A DNA stretch of 64,000 bases from Bradyrhizobium sp. 200 (lineage in GTDB: Bacteria; Pseudomonadota; Alphaproteobacteria; Rhizobiales; Xanthobacteraceae). The stretch is from contig NZ_CP064689.1 of the NCBI RefSeq assembly GCF_023100945.1, forward strand, positions 7,360,001 to 7,424,000, in the 5' to 3' direction. Position numbers and translations under genes: made by a program. Numbering within the stretch: position 1 is the stretch's first letter; the number at the start of each line of letters is the position of its first letter. Under the pieces are notes generated by a model. That model was not told the DNA's origin. It did no database searches and was given only the letters and a program-made list of their open reading frames with translations. Positions 17,010-26,488 of the stretch are shown here, in pieces.

Positions 17010-18473
17010 TTACGGCGTGACGAAATTATCGGTGGCGGATGCCACCTCGCCGAGGCCGATATCGGTGATGCGGAAATGCACCGGAACCGACTTCTCTGGA
17101 TTGTTTGCGGCAGGCGCCGTCACCAGCACCCGCAGCTCGGTGGTCTGGTCGCGCCCCAGAATGATCATCGGCCGCTCCGGGGTGACGGAATCGACGCCGA
17201 CGACATGGACCGTTGCGTTGACCGGACCGTCGATATCGATCGCGATGACCCGGTCGAAGCCCCGCTTGTTCAACAAGCGAACCGTATAGGCATTGCGGAT
17301 CGACCCGTCGCTCAACTTCACCGCGACCGGATTGCGGTCGTGGAGTACATTGACATCGAGCAGCGTCCGCGTCAGTAGCGCATAGAGCATGAGCGCGCCG
17401 ACGCAGGCGATCATGGCGGAGTAGACGACGGTGCGCGGCCGCACAATGCGGTAGATCGGCGGCTTGCCGGCCTGACGGCGGTGAATATTGATATCGTTGT
17501 CATACCCGATCAGACGGGTTTCCCGGCCGATCTTGGTCATTACGGTGTCGCAGGCATCGATGCACAGTCCGCACTGGATGCAATCGAGCTGCGCGCCGTC
17601 ACGGATATCGATCCCGGTTGGGCACACGGCGACGCATTGGTAGCAATCGATGCAATCACCGACCGACTCGCCGAGGGCCCGCAACTCGTTCGCCTTCTTC
17701 AGCGACGTGCGCTTTTCACCATGATCGTATTTGTAGGTGACGTTGAGCGCCCATTCATCGGTGAGTGCCGCCTGAATACGGGGCCACGGACACATATAGA
17801 CGCAGACCTGTTCGCGCATGAAGCCGGCGAGCAGATAGGTCGTTGCTGTCAGTATCGCAATCCAGATATAGGCCAGCATCGGCGCCTGGAACGTCACCAA
17901 CTGCTTCACCAGTGTCGGCGCGTCGTTGAAATAGAGCACCCAGGCGCCGCCGGTCCACCACGCGATCATCAGCCAGATCGAATGCTTCAGAAGGAGCTCG
18001 GAAAAGCGCTGCAGCTTCATGGTGCCGCGCGCGGCATTCTTGCGCATGCGCTCGCGGCGATCGCCCTCGATCAGGCGTTCGACGGCATAGAACAGATCCG
18101 TCCACACGGTTTGCGGGCAGAGGTATCCGCACCAGATACGGCCGCCCAGCGAGTTCATCAGGAACAGCGTGATCGCGGCGACGATCAATAGGCCGGTGAA
18201 GTAGTAGACCTCCTGCGGCCACAGCTCGATGAAGAAGAAATAGAAACGGCTGTTCGGCAGGTCGACCAGCACCGCCTGGTCGGGCGCGCCGAGGCCGCGA
18301 TTCCAGCGCACGAACGGCAGCAGATAGTAGACCCCGAGGCAGAACGCCATCAGGCCCCATTTGACCCGGCGGAAGGTCCCCGACACGCTCTGCGGATAGA
18401 CCTTCTTCTGGGCCACATAGAGCGGCCCGTCGTCTTCAAGCTGCAGATCGATTGGATTCACGGGCTTGTTCAT
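17010..18473 (-). CDS. fixG: Polyferredoxin FixG/CcoG (cupric reductase, cbb3 assembly)
   Basis: A 487-residue membrane ferredoxin. Several N-terminal spans hold GGRIWCGYLCPQTVWTDLF and QVCVYMCPWPRIQ. They are followed by two 4Fe-4S motifs (CIDCYQCVAVCPTGIDIRDGAQLDCIQCGLCIDACD) and a C-terminal Ig-like domain. CcoG reduces Cu(II) to Cu(I) so that copper can be delivered to the oxidase. It starts 95 bases below fixP, and all cluster cysteines are present. Confidence 0.94.
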   Translation of the reverse strand: MNKPVNPIDLQLEDDGPLYVAQKKVYPQSVSGTFRRVKWGLMAFCLGVYYLLPFVRWNRGLGAPDQAVLVDLPNSRFYFFFIELWPQEVYYFTGLLIVAAITLFLMNSLGGRIWCGYLCPQTVWTDLFYAVERLIEGDRRERMRKNAARGTMKLQRFSELLLKHSIWLMIAWWTGGAWVLYFNDAPTLVKQLVTFQAPMLAYIWIAILTATTYLLAGFMREQVCVYMCPWPRIQAALTDEWALNVTYKYDHGEKRTSLKKANELRALGESVGDCIDCYQCVAVCPTGIDIRDGAQLDCIQCGLCIDACDTVMTKIGRETRLIGYDNDINIHRRQAGKPPIYRIVRPRTVVYSAMIACVGALMLYALLTRTLLDVNVLHDRNPVAVKLSDGSIRNAYTVRLLNKRGFDRVIAIDIDGPVNATVHVVGVDSVTPERPMIILGRDQTTELRVLVTAPAANNPEKSVPVHFRITDIGLGEVASATDNFVTP

Positions 18474-18568
18474 CGAGGTTGATCTCAGGTCCGGCGTGGA
18501 CTTTAGGCACGCCCCCGCAACCGCGATTGATCCACCTCAAACAATGCGCAAGTTCCGGTGCCCGCCCG

Positions 18569-19441
18569 TTATTTGCCCCCGCCGAGCGAGTGGACATAGA
18601 CGGCCAGCGCCTTGATCGTGGGAGGATCGAGACGACCGACCCAGGTCGGCATGACGCCGGCGCGACCATTGCTGATCGTTTCGATCAGCGTCGCCTCGTC
18701 CGAGCCGTAGAGCCAGATCTTGTCGGTCAGGTCGGGCGCTCCGAGTTCCTGATTGCCCTTGGCATTGTCGCCATGGCACGCCGCGCAATTATCCGCAAAG
18801 ATTTTCGCACCGGCCGATTTGTTGTAGCCCGGGCTGGTCGATAGACCCGAGAGCGACCGGACGTAGTTGGCAACGGTGACGATCTGATCCTTCTTCAAAA
18901 CGCCATCCTTGCCAAAGGCCAGCATGGCGTTTTCGTGGGCCTTTGGATGCCCGGAACGGACACCGAACTGGATCGTCTGCATGATCTGATCGAGCGAACC
19001 ACCCCAAAGCCATTCGTCATCGTTCAGGTTGGGATATCCCTTGGCACCGGCGCCGCCGCTGCCGTGGCACGGCGCGCAGTTGTCGCCGAATACCGTCTTG
19101 CCGCGGGCGCGGGCCAGCGCCAGCAATGCCGGATCCTTCTCGATTTCCGCCAGCGGCGCCGCGCCGAGTGCGACCATCTTGTCGCCGCGAATTTTTTCGA
19201 GGTTTGCGAGCTCAACGGCAACGTCCGCGCGCGACGAGTAATTCAGCACGCCGGTGGTATGGCTCCACAGCAGCGGCCACGCCGGATACACGATCCAGTA
19301 GCCGATCGCCCACACGATGGTCAGGTAAAACGTGATCACCCACCAGCGCGGCAGCGGCGTGTTCAATTCCTTGATGCCGTCCCACTCGTGGCCGGTGGTC
19401 GTCTTGCCGGAGACTTGGTCGAAATCGCTGTGCTCAGTCAT
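18569..19441 (-). CDS. fixP: cbb3 cytochrome oxidase dihaem subunit CcoP/FixP
   Basis: A 290-residue subunit with one membrane span (WWVITFYLTIVWAIGYWIVYPAWPLL) and two c-type haem sites, CAPCH and CAACH. It accepts electrons from cytochrome c and passes them to CcoO and then the CcoN centre. WDGIKELNTPLPRWW at the N-terminus is a family hallmark. It follows fixQ by six bases. Confidence 0.95.
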   Translation of the reverse strand: MTEHSDFDQVSGKTTTGHEWDGIKELNTPLPRWWVITFYLTIVWAIGYWIVYPAWPLLWSHTTGVLNYSSRADVAVELANLEKIRGDKMVALGAAPLAEIEKDPALLALARARGKTVFGDNCAPCHGSGGAGAKGYPNLNDDEWLWGGSLDQIMQTIQFGVRSGHPKAHENAMLAFGKDGVLKKDQIVTVANYVRSLSGLSTSPGYNKSAGAKIFADNCAACHGDNAKGNQELGAPDLTDKIWLYGSDEATLIETISNGRAGVMPTWVGRLDPPTIKALAVYVHSLGGGK

Positions 19442-19447
19442 GATCCG

Positions 19448-19612
19448 TCACTCCTCCCGCAGCGGCATCTGCGCGGCTTCGTCGAACGCGGCCTTGCTCC
19501 GCGGCCAGTACGCGTAAGCTACGATCGCCAGGAAGATTCCCACGAAGATGGGCGTCCAGAACGTGGTGACGAAATCGGATGTAAAATTCTGGACTGTCAG
19601 GATGGCTTTCAT
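19448..19612 (-). CDS. fixQ: cbb3 oxidase small subunit CcoQ/FixQ
   Basis: Below usual ORF-size cutoffs but clear: 54 residues starting MKAILTVQNFTSDFVTTFW, with the hydrophobic helix TPIFVGIFLAIVAYAYWP followed by RSKAAFDEAAQMPLREE. The FWTPIFVGIF...YWPRSKAAFDEAA pattern is the FixQ signature. CcoQ stabilises the complex and the CcoP interaction. It lies in the standard place between fixO and fixP. Confidence 0.93.
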   Translation of the reverse strand: MKAILTVQNFTSDFVTTFWTPIFVGIFLAIVAYAYWPRSKAAFDEAAQMPLREE

Positions 19613-19639
19613 CGTTCTGCTTGCTCGACGGAGATGTGC

Positions 19640-20374
19640 TCAGCGAAGATTGGCTTTTTTGTTGTAGAGCTTGAAATCGACCAGCGTGCCGAGCATCTGC
19701 AAGTACGCGACTAGCGCGTCCATCTCGGTGGGCATGCCCGGCTTGCCGTCGAAATTTCTGGCAACCGCTTTGGGATAGCGTTTGGCGAAAGCGTCGACAC
19801 CGGCGTTATCCGGGTCAGCCTGCGCCTTGAGATCGGCCACGGAGTTGGCAATCTGGTCGTCCGAATAGGGCACACCGACCGCGCGGCTGGTGCGAAGATG
19901 GCTGGCCATGCCAGAGACATCGACTTCCGTTTCCGACAGGAACGCATATCCCGGCATTACAGATTGCGGCACGATCGCGCGCGGATTGGTTAGGTGCGTG
20001 ACATGCCATTCATCGGAATATTTGGCGCCGACGCGCGCCAGATCCGGACCGGTGCGCTTCGATCCCCACTGAAACGGGTGGTCATACATGCTCTCGGCCG
20101 CGAGCGAGTAATGGCCGTAGCGCTCGACTTCATCCCGCAATGGCCGGACCATCTGCGAGTGGCAGAGATAGCAGCCCTCGCGGACATAGACGTTGCGACC
20201 GGCGAGCTCGAGCGGCGTATACGGCCTGACGCCGTCGACGGCTTCGATGGTCGACTTGAGATAAAACATCGGCGTGATCTCGACGAGACCGCCGATGGCA
20301 ATGACCGTGAGAATTCCGCCGATCAGGACGATCGAGTTCTTCTCGAATATCTGGTGTCTGCTCCAGAAAGACAA
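19640..20374 (-). CDS. fixO: cbb3 cytochrome oxidase monohaem subunit CcoO/FixO
   Basis: A 244-residue membrane-anchored cytochrome c. It starts [37 protein letters not shown], with one span, and has the haem c site CYLCH followed by [28 protein letters not shown] and the YLQMLGT terminus match FixO. It carries electrons between CcoP and CcoN. Eleven bases separate it from fixN. Confidence 0.95.
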   Translation of the reverse strand: MSFWSRHQIFEKNSIVLIGGILTVIAIGGLVEITPMFYLKSTIEAVDGVRPYTPLELAGRNVYVREGCYLCHSQMVRPLRDEVERYGHYSLAAESMYDHPFQWGSKRTGPDLARVGAKYSDEWHVTHLTNPRAIVPQSVMPGYAFLSETEVDVSGMASHLRTSRAVGVPYSDDQIANSVADLKAQADPDNAGVDAFAKRYPKAVARNFDGKPGMPTEMDALVAYLQMLGTLVDFKLYNKKANLR

Positions 20375-20385
20375 CTAGTCGCTCC

Positions 20386-22035
20386 TCATTCCGCCGGCTG
20401 AAGAGCGACAGGCGATTGCGCTTCCGCTTCGCCGACACGCACCGTCATCCAGAGATTATAGGCCATGATCAACGCACCGATCAGGAATAGCGCGCCGCCC
20501 GCTGCGCGGATCGCATAGAAGGGATGCATCGCCTCGACGGACTCGATGAAGGAATATTCGAGGAAGCCGAGCGAAGTGTAGGCGCGCCACATCAGGCCCT
20601 GCAGGATCCCTGAAACCCACATCGCGGAGATGTAGAGCACGATGCCGATGGTCGCGATCCAGAAGTGCCAGTTGACGAGCTTGAGGCTGTAAAGGCCCTT
20701 ACGATCCCACAACCAGGGGATCAGGCAGTACAGTGCGCCGAACGAGACGAAGCCGACCCAGCCGAGCGCGCCGGAATGAACGTGACCGACCGTCCAATCG
20801 GTGTAATGGCTGAGCGAATTCACCACCTTGATCGACATCAGCGGGCCTTCGAATGTGGCCATGCCGTAGAATGCGACCGACACCACGAGCATTCGGAGCA
20901 CGGGGTCGGTGCGCAATTTGTCCCAGGCCCCTGACAGGGTCATGAGGCCGTTGATCATGCCGCCCCAGGACGGCATCCACAGCATGATGGAGAACGTCAT
21001 GCCGAGCGTCTGCGCCCAGTCCGGCAACGCCGTATAGTGAAGATGATGCGGCCCGGCCCAGATGTAGAGGAAGATGATCGCCCAGAAGTGGATGATCGAC
21101 AGCCGATAGGAATAGACCGGCCGCTCGGCGCGCTTCGGAATGAAATAGTACATGATGGCAAGGAAGCCGGCGGTCAGGAAGAAGCCCACCGCGTTATGGC
21201 CGTACCACCACTGGAACATGGCATCCTGCACGCCGCCCCAGGCAATGTAGGATTTCGAGCCCCAGACGGATACTGGCAGCGCGGGATTGTTGCCGAGATG
21301 CAGCACGGCGATGGTGACGATGAAGGCGAGATAGAACCAGTTCGCGACAAAGATATGCGGTTCCTTGCGCTTGATAATGGTCATCAGGAACACCAGCAGA
21401 TAGGCCACCCAGACGATCGTCAGCCACAGATCGGCGTACCATTCCGGTTCGGCATATTCCTTGGATTGGGTGACGCCGAGCAAATAGCCGGTGCCCGCGA
21501 TCAGGATGAAGAAGTTGTAGCCGATCACGACGAACCACGGCGCGAGATCGCCGGCGAGGCGCACGCGGCAGGTCTTCTGCACGACATAGAACGACGTTGC
21601 GATTAACACATTGCCGCCAAACGCAAAGATCACTGCCGATGTGTGAAGCGGACGCAGGCGGCCAAAGCTGGTCCATGGCAAGTCGAAATTGAGCGCAGGC
21701 CAGGCAAGCTGCGACGCGATCAGCAACCCGACCGCAAATCCAGCGATGCCCCAGAACATCGCCATCACAGCCGAAAATTTGACGGGACCCATATTGTAAT
21801 TGGGCCGGCCATTGATTTCCCGGAGGGGGAGCGCCGCGGGCCGGTCATAATACCGGTTCACGATCGCAAAGACCGCCCACAAACTAGCCGCGCACGCCAG
21901 AGACGCGTGAAAGGCGAACGCCGTATCCAGCGCCTTGGCGGTGGCGAACAGGCATAGAAACGCCGACGCGGCAAAAACTATTGCGAGGCCGGCTTCGCCG
22001 TGCGTCATCGATTTTGCGGATTGAGACTGGTTCAT
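20386..22035 (-). CDS. fixN: cbb3 cytochrome oxidase catalytic subunit CcoN/FixN
   Basis: The 549-residue haem-copper catalytic subunit with about 12 membrane spans. Low-spin and high-spin haem and CuB ligand motifs are visible, for example [42 protein letters not shown] and [22 protein letters not shown]. It reduces oxygen at very low concentration and pumps protons. The ATG at 22035 ([21 protein letters not shown]) is chosen over one seven codons upstream because it matches the family start. A FixK box lies 61 bases upstream, and the gene leads fixNOQPGHIS. Confidence 0.95.
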   Translation of the reverse strand: MNQSQSAKSMTHGEAGLAIVFAASAFLCLFATAKALDTAFAFHASLACAASLWAVFAIVNRYYDRPAALPLREINGRPNYNMGPVKFSAVMAMFWGIAGFAVGLLIASQLAWPALNFDLPWTSFGRLRPLHTSAVIFAFGGNVLIATSFYVVQKTCRVRLAGDLAPWFVVIGYNFFILIAGTGYLLGVTQSKEYAEPEWYADLWLTIVWVAYLLVFLMTIIKRKEPHIFVANWFYLAFIVTIAVLHLGNNPALPVSVWGSKSYIAWGGVQDAMFQWWYGHNAVGFFLTAGFLAIMYYFIPKRAERPVYSYRLSIIHFWAIIFLYIWAGPHHLHYTALPDWAQTLGMTFSIMLWMPSWGGMINGLMTLSGAWDKLRTDPVLRMLVVSVAFYGMATFEGPLMSIKVVNSLSHYTDWTVGHVHSGALGWVGFVSFGALYCLIPWLWDRKGLYSLKLVNWHFWIATIGIVLYISAMWVSGILQGLMWRAYTSLGFLEYSFIESVEAMHPFYAIRAAGGALFLIGALIMAYNLWMTVRVGEAEAQSPVALQPAE

Positions 22036-22095
22036 GCGCGGGCTTCTCTTCTGCAAAGGTCAGTCCCGAATGATCACACCTGGGGCGTCATCGAA

Positions 22096-22109
22096 TTGAT
22101 CAAGGTCAA
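22096..22109. promoter_or_regulatory. FixK/FNR box upstream of fixN
   Basis: TTGATCAAGGTCAA fits TTGA-N6-TCAA. Its centre is 67 bases from the fixN ATG, so a class II promoter (box centred near -41) would start transcription about 25 bases before the gene. Confidence 0.85.
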
Positions 22110-22155
22110 ACTCCGGCGAATTTGCGAGAGCGCTGGGGAAAAAGCTGTCAAAACG

Positions 22156-22485
22156 TCAGCAACACGGAGCGATCGGGACGGACATCCGTAGGGCTGCACG
22201 ATGCTTCCGTTCGATCTTACGCAGTCGCTTCGCAAGCTGCGGAGATGCCTCGAGTTCCGCTGCCAGGCATTCATCCAGCGCGTCAGCGGAGACCCGACAC
22301 CCCGTCAAAAGCCCGTAAAGCTCCGGGGGCGACAGATTCAGATCTCGCGCAATCTTCTCGAACTCGGCGCGGTCCATGCCGCGCAGCTCGTTCGCGCGGG
22401 AAAAACTGGCGGCGACGGACTTTGCCCATGCGGTCAGAACACTGAATCCGCGCAACTTGCCTGTTTGGCCGAAAGCATTCGTCAT
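22156..22485 (-). CDS. Small protein with DUF6455-like N-terminal region, unknown function
   Basis: A 109-residue protein starting MTNAFGQTGKLRGFSVLTAWAKS. The block SRANELRGMDRAEFEKIARDLNLSPPELYGLL resembles the ELRDMNSGDFARIARDLCVSPAELDAVV block of the gene at 37.4 kb, so the two share a family. The C-terminus (RLRKIERKHRAALRMSVPIAPCC) lacks the usual CxxC zinc-type ending and may be altered. The ATG at 22485 has GGAGG nearby, and a FixK box lies 56 bases upstream. Expression is therefore probably induced at low oxygen. The function is not known. Confidence 0.65.
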   Translation of the reverse strand: MTNAFGQTGKLRGFSVLTAWAKSVAASFSRANELRGMDRAEFEKIARDLNLSPPELYGLLTGCRVSADALDECLAAELEASPQLAKRLRKIERKHRAALRMSVPIAPCC

Positions 22486-22540
22486 GGGAGGTCTCCAGGA
22501 TGATGATCCCGCAGCAATGCTAGTTCGGACGGGGATTGCC

Positions 22541-22554
22541 TTGATCGAAGTCAA
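22541..22554. promoter_or_regulatory. FixK/FNR box upstream of the DUF6455-like gene
   Basis: TTGATCGAAGTCAA matches TTGA-N6-TCAA. The centre is 62 bases from the 22485 start, the same geometry as fixN. It also lies just outside the hemN pseudogene's 3' end, which it cannot serve. Confidence 0.8.
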
Positions 22555-22568
22555 GCCGGCTGCGCGGG

Positions 22569-23894
22569 TCACGCCGCCTTGCTGAAACGCGCCGCATCCG
22601 TGCGCGTGTGCGGATCGAATACTGCCGCGATGACCCGTACCACCTGACGGCCGGTATCGGTCGCCGTCACGACGCGGCCTTCAATGCGTACCAAGCCGTC
22701 GTCTACCTAAGGCCGCAGCGAGGCAATTTCTTCCGTAAATTCCATTGCCGGCGCGGTGACGTCGAGGTCGGCCCGAAACGCGCACATCAGGCTTTCGATT
22801 GTATTGGCGCGCTGCTTTTCGGCGGCATCGAGCCGACAACCGCGCGCCGCCGCCAGGCGGCCATCCGCAATGACACGAACATAGCTTGGAACGTCGGAGA
22901 TACTCTGGACATATCCGTCCCTGAACCGCGATCGAAGACGCGCCGAAGCCGATCAGGGTTTCCCTGCTGTCGTCGGTATAGCCCTGGAAATTGCGATGCA
23001 GCCGTCCCGACGCCGCGGCCCGCGCCAGCGCATCACCCGGTTTTGCAAAATGATTGATGCCGATCTTCAGAAAGCCGTGGCGCTGGAATTCCTCGGCGAT
23101 GGCCTCGGCCTGGTCGATACGCTCCTCCGCACCGGGAAGCATCTTCTCATCGATAAGCCGCTGATTGGCCTTGAGACGCGGCATGTGGGCGTAGCCGTAG
23201 CAGGCGATGCGATCCGGCGAGAGCATCGCGACGATCTCGCAGGTCTTGCGGAGCGAGGCGACGGTCTGCAGCGGCAATCCGTAGATCAAATTCAGATTGC
23301 CGATGCCGGCAGCCCACAGCCGCAAAACGGCCGCGGCGACATCCTGCATCGGCTGCCACCGGCCGATCGCCGCCTGCACCATTGGATTGACGTCCTGCAC
23401 GCCAAGACTGACGCGGTTGACACCAAGCTCATTCAGGCTGCCCGCCAGCAACGACGTCACATAGCGGGGATCGAGCTCGATGGCGTGCTCGAGACCGGGT
23501 TCAAGAACGAAATGCCGGCGCAGGACTGCCATCACGGATGCGAGACCCTCGGCCCCCAGAATGCTGGGCGTTCCCCCACCCCAGTGCAGTCGCGCAATGT
23601 GAACCGACGCTGTCAGATTGTCGCTGACCAGCACAATCTCGTGCTCCAGCGCCGCGCGATAGGCGCCGCCGACGTCCTCGCGCAGCGCCTTCTTGGTATG
23701 CAACCGCAATAGAGGCAGAGTTCGCGGCAATACGGCACATGCAGATAGACCGAGACGGCCTCGGCCATATCCAGATCGCACAACCAGCGTTGCTGGTCCG
23801 CGGACGCCACCGCCGGCGTGAATTCGGCCGCCGTCGGGTAGGGCGTATATCGCGGCACCTGCAATCGGGCATAACGGCGTACAATATCGTTCAC
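22569..23894 (-). pseudogene. hemN: Oxygen-independent coproporphyrinogen III oxidase, frameshifted
   Basis: HemN is the radical-SAM enzyme for anaerobic haem synthesis. The reading opens GTG at 23894 (MNDIVRRYARLQVPRYTPYPTAAEF) and reaches the cluster motif CRELCLYCGC. A one-base loss near 23697 then shifts the frame to HTKKALREDVGGAY. The body is fine (HWGGGTPSIL, SLGVQDVNP, NLIYGLPLQT) until about 22920. Another shift after FGASSI follows, the tail continues in a third frame, and a TAG near 22709 interrupts it before a C-terminus ending RTDAARFSKAA. Three lesions make an active product very unlikely. Confidence 0.85.
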
Positions 23895-23937
23895 GGCAGG
23901 GCTCTCTTCGCCAGACTACTTGACCGGATGCCTCGGG

Positions 23938-24078
23938 TCAGAAAGGCCGGCGCCTGGCGTCAGTCTGTTGGGCCAATTGCTTGGGGCGGGTCTGCAAATC
24001 GCCCCACGCCAGAACGGCAGCAAAGACGACGAACATCAGGACATCGCCTGCGGCAACGAGCATGGAATCAGCGGGCAT
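23938..24078 (-). CDS. Small single-span membrane protein (46 aa)
   Basis: A short gene starting MPADSMLVAAGDVLMFVVF, continuing AAVLAWGDLQTRPKQLAQQ, with AAGGAG six bases before the ATG. One hydrophobic helix and a basic tail are visible. I recall similar tiny proteins near hemN/fnrN genes in Bradyrhizobium, function unknown. It lies between the FixK box at 24130 and hemN and would be the first gene of that transcript. The intact frame next to a broken hemN suggests it is still used. Confidence 0.7.
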   Translation of the reverse strand: MPADSMLVAAGDVLMFVVFAAVLAWGDLQTRPKQLAQQTDARRRPF

Positions 24079-24129
24079 AGGTGATCTCCTTGTGATGGAG
24101 GAACAATGCCTGCTTCACGCAAATCGTCT

Positions 24130-24143
24130 TTGCGCTGAATCAA
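24130..24143. promoter_or_regulatory. FixK-type box for the small membrane protein and hemN
   Basis: TTGCGCTGAATCAA fits the FixK2 form TTG(A/C)-N6-TCAA. The centre is 58 bases from the ATG at 24078, consistent with a class II site. Confidence 0.7.
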
Positions 24144-24170
24144 ATAGATGGGTTACCGCTTAAGATGGTT

Positions 24171-24884
24171 TCACGCCGCGGCCATCGCCTCGGCACGTGG
24201 GCAATCGAGCAGGCGCACGCCTCCGCTGACGATAACAAGCATCTTTTCGCGCTCGAATCGGGTCAACGTCCGGCTCACCGTCTCGATCGTCAGCCCGAGA
24301 TAGTCCGCGATATCCTGCCGACTCATAGGCAAGGAAACAGTTTGCCGCTCGTCGCCGATATGGGCCAGCCGCGCCCGCCAGCCGACCAGGAAGGCTGCGA
24401 CCTTCTCCTCCGCCGTGCGCCGCCCCAACAGCAGCATCTGTTGCTGCGCCAGCATCAGTTCGCGTGACGCGAATTCGTTGATCCGGAGCAGAAAGTGTGG
24501 CCGCTGCTCGATAAAATGTTTAAAGGCATCCACGGGGAAGCGACACGCCGAAACACGCTTAATCGCGTCCGCCGAATAGCTGTAGCGAATAGACGGCATG
24601 GTGCCGAGAAAATCTCCCGGCAGTGCAAATCCGATTACCTGCCGCCGCCCATCTGGCAGCAGCTTGTACAGACGCGCAACACCCGCGGTCAGATTGTGAA
24701 CCGAGCTGGCAACCTGGCCCGCAGAGAACAGCGCTTCGCTGGGCGCCAAATGAACCTGGCGGGCTATTCGCTCGAATTCGACAAGATCTGTCTCGTCAAG
24801 CGCGCCGCAGATGCTGAGCGACCGTACAGCGCAGGCCGTGCAACGACCGAAATTGGCGCGTAATGGCGAGATAGTTCGGATCAT
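24171..24884 (-). CDS. fnrN: FNR-type Fe-S oxygen-responsive regulator (FnrN/FixK1/AadR)
   Basis: A 237-residue CRP/FNR-family activator. The N-terminus carries FGRCTACAVRSLSICGAL, the clustered cysteines (15, 18 and 26) that with one further Cys hold an oxygen-labile 4Fe-4S cluster. FixK2 at 35.8 kb lacks these. The cyclic-nucleotide-like barrel is followed by the helix-turn-helix SRQDIADYLGLTIETVSRTLTRFEREKML, whose E..SR residues read TTGAT half-sites. The ATG at 24884 is chosen because the frame above it crosses the promoter. A perfect FNR box lies 107 bases upstream, so the gene may regulate itself or be FixK2-controlled. Confidence 0.9.
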   Translation of the reverse strand: MIRTISPLRANFGRCTACAVRSLSICGALDETDLVEFERIARQVHLAPSEALFSAGQVASSVHNLTAGVARLYKLLPDGRRQVIGFALPGDFLGTMPSIRYSYSADAIKRVSACRFPVDAFKHFIEQRPHFLLRINEFASRELMLAQQQMLLLGRRTAEEKVAAFLVGWRARLAHIGDERQTVSLPMSRQDIADYLGLTIETVSRTLTRFEREKMLVIVSGGVRLLDCPRAEAMAAA

Positions 24885-24990
24885 GTTCCCTGTCCATTCG
24901 ACCGACCGGCAATTGCATCCCGCGGTCATAGGCCGGCTACTCAACGACCGCTGAGACGCGTTCCATTTTAAAGGATCCACGGCAGGCCAG

Positions 24991-25004
24991 TTGATCGAGA
25001 TCAA
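24991..25004. promoter_or_regulatory. FixK/FNR box between fnrN and cytochrome c
   Basis: TTGATCGAGATCAA has perfect TTGAT/ATCAA arms. Its centre is 73 bases from the cytochrome c ATG at 25071 and 113 bases from the fnrN ATG, so it could serve either divergent gene. Confidence 0.85.
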
Positions 25005-25070
25005 TTGGGTTCTCGAATAAACCGGCACTGTGCCGTCGATGTCTGGAAACCCGCCAGAGTGGACGCTGCA

Positions 25071-25388
25071 ATGATCGAACGAATTTTGAGGCCTATCGCT
25101 TTTGCGTTCATCGCGTTGACGCCGGCCCTCGCCGCTTCACCTGACGAACAGCGCGGCAAGACATTTGCACTCAATAATTGTGCACGATGTCACGCCGTCG
25201 ACCGCGTGGGCCAAAGCCCGCTAAAGATAGCGCCTCCGTTCCGGATATTGCACAAGCGCTATCCGATAGACAATTTGGCTGAGTCGCTCGCCGAGGGCAT
25301 CCAGACCGGGCATCCGACCATGCCGGAGTTCCAGCTCGATCCCGACCAGATTCACGACCTGTTGTCGTATCTGAAGACGCTGGAATAG
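25071..25388 (+). CDS. Small periplasmic c-type cytochrome
   Basis: A 105-residue protein with signal peptide MIERILRPIAFAFIALTPALAA, then one haem site CARCH in NNCARCHAVDRVGQ and a distal methionine in GHPTMPEFQLDPDQIHDLLSYLKTLE. The mature domain is a class I cytochrome c of about 80 residues, likely an electron carrier to the cbb3 oxidase or another low-oxygen acceptor. The ATG at 25071 is used because upstream codons carry no signal peptide. Divergent from fnrN and under the shared FNR box. Confidence 0.85.
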   Translation: MIERILRPIAFAFIALTPALAASPDEQRGKTFALNNCARCHAVDRVGQSPLKIAPPFRILHKRYPIDNLAESLAEGIQTGHPTMPEFQLDPDQIHDLLSYLKTLE

Positions 25389-25392
25389 CTTT

Positions 25393-26485
25393 CTACAAAG
25401 CCCCCACCGTCCAGGCGATCACGTTCTTCGCAATCCGGCCGAATGCATCGCTGAACGCAGCGGCGGCTTCTGGCGGCTCTACCTGGTCGAATTTCTCACT
25501 TTCCTCGAACAGGCGTGCCGCGACGACCTTACCGCTCTTGTCGATGATCCTCGCCGACAAAGCGATTTCGGCTGAAGGCTTCGCATCGACCACAGTACGG
25601 AACCGGCGGACGTCGATCACAAGCTGGAATTCGGTTTGGCCTACGTCCGCCGTGCGCAGCGGCGCATGCGCGAGGTCGTAGTTCTCAAAGCTCTCGATCA
25701 GCCTTGCCTGCAACAGTTTTGGAAGCGAATCGGCCCACATCGCTTCGGCAAACCCTGGATGGTCCTGTGCCGGCGAGAAAAGAAATCGCTGGGTCTGCGA
25801 CCGCCGTGGGCTCCGGGATCGCCCATTGCACGTTCACCGTCTTGCCCGACGGTCCCTGATTTTGCAGGGCGCGCAAATCATAGGTGATCTTTACCGGCGG
25901 CGCGGTCACGCCGGTCATACGTTCGAGGCCGGCGACGATGCCGTCGAGCTTGCCGGCGTTGCGGGCAAGGCCTTCTGAAAACACTTGAAATTGGCGATGG
26001 TGTCCTTCAGCGCGCCGGAATTCTCCGTCAGCACCGAATCCACCTTGCGCAGCGCGTCACGGGCAGCCTGCGACATGCCCTGCCCGGCGCCGGGGTCGGC
26101 AATAAGCGTCGGCACCTTGCCGGTATTGGCAACCAGCATACCGCCTTCCAGCGTGATAACGGGAACCAGTCAGGCCCTGGAATTCCAGACCGACCTTGGT
26201 GTCGGCGCGTACCGGTGTCGTCGAAGCCACCGAAATGGTCGCATTGACGCCGCGCGGTTTACCCGGCGCGAGACCGAGCTCGGAGACTTCGCCGACGCGG
26301 ATGCCGTTGAACAGCACCGCAGCGCCAACCAACAGCCCGGGCACCGAGCCTTCGAACTGGACGTGGTAGGTCGCGCGCGGACCGAGACCACCGGCATTTT
26401 GCAGCCAGTAGATGAAGCCAAATACGGCGGCGATCGCCGCCAGCACGAAGGCGCCGACAACGACGAAGGGAGCGCGGGTTTCCAT
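25393..26485 (-). pseudogene. MCE (MlaD-like) protein with auxiliary lipoprotein domain, frameshifted
   Basis: Starts METRAPFVVVGAFVLAAIAAVFGFIYWLQ, the membrane anchor, then the MCE domain (YHVQFEGSVPGLLVGAAVLFNGIRVGEVSELGL). It breaks near 26165 after EFQGLTG and resumes in another frame as MLVANTGKVPTLIADPGAG. It breaks again near 25985 (NAGKLDGIVAGLERMTG) and again near 25740, ending in a domain like ABC-type transport auxiliary lipoproteins (PPEAAAAFSDAFGRIAKNVIAW). At least three frameshifts. Mla/MCE systems move phospholipids between membranes; this one cannot make a full protein. Confidence 0.82.
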
Positions 26486-26488
26486 GGT

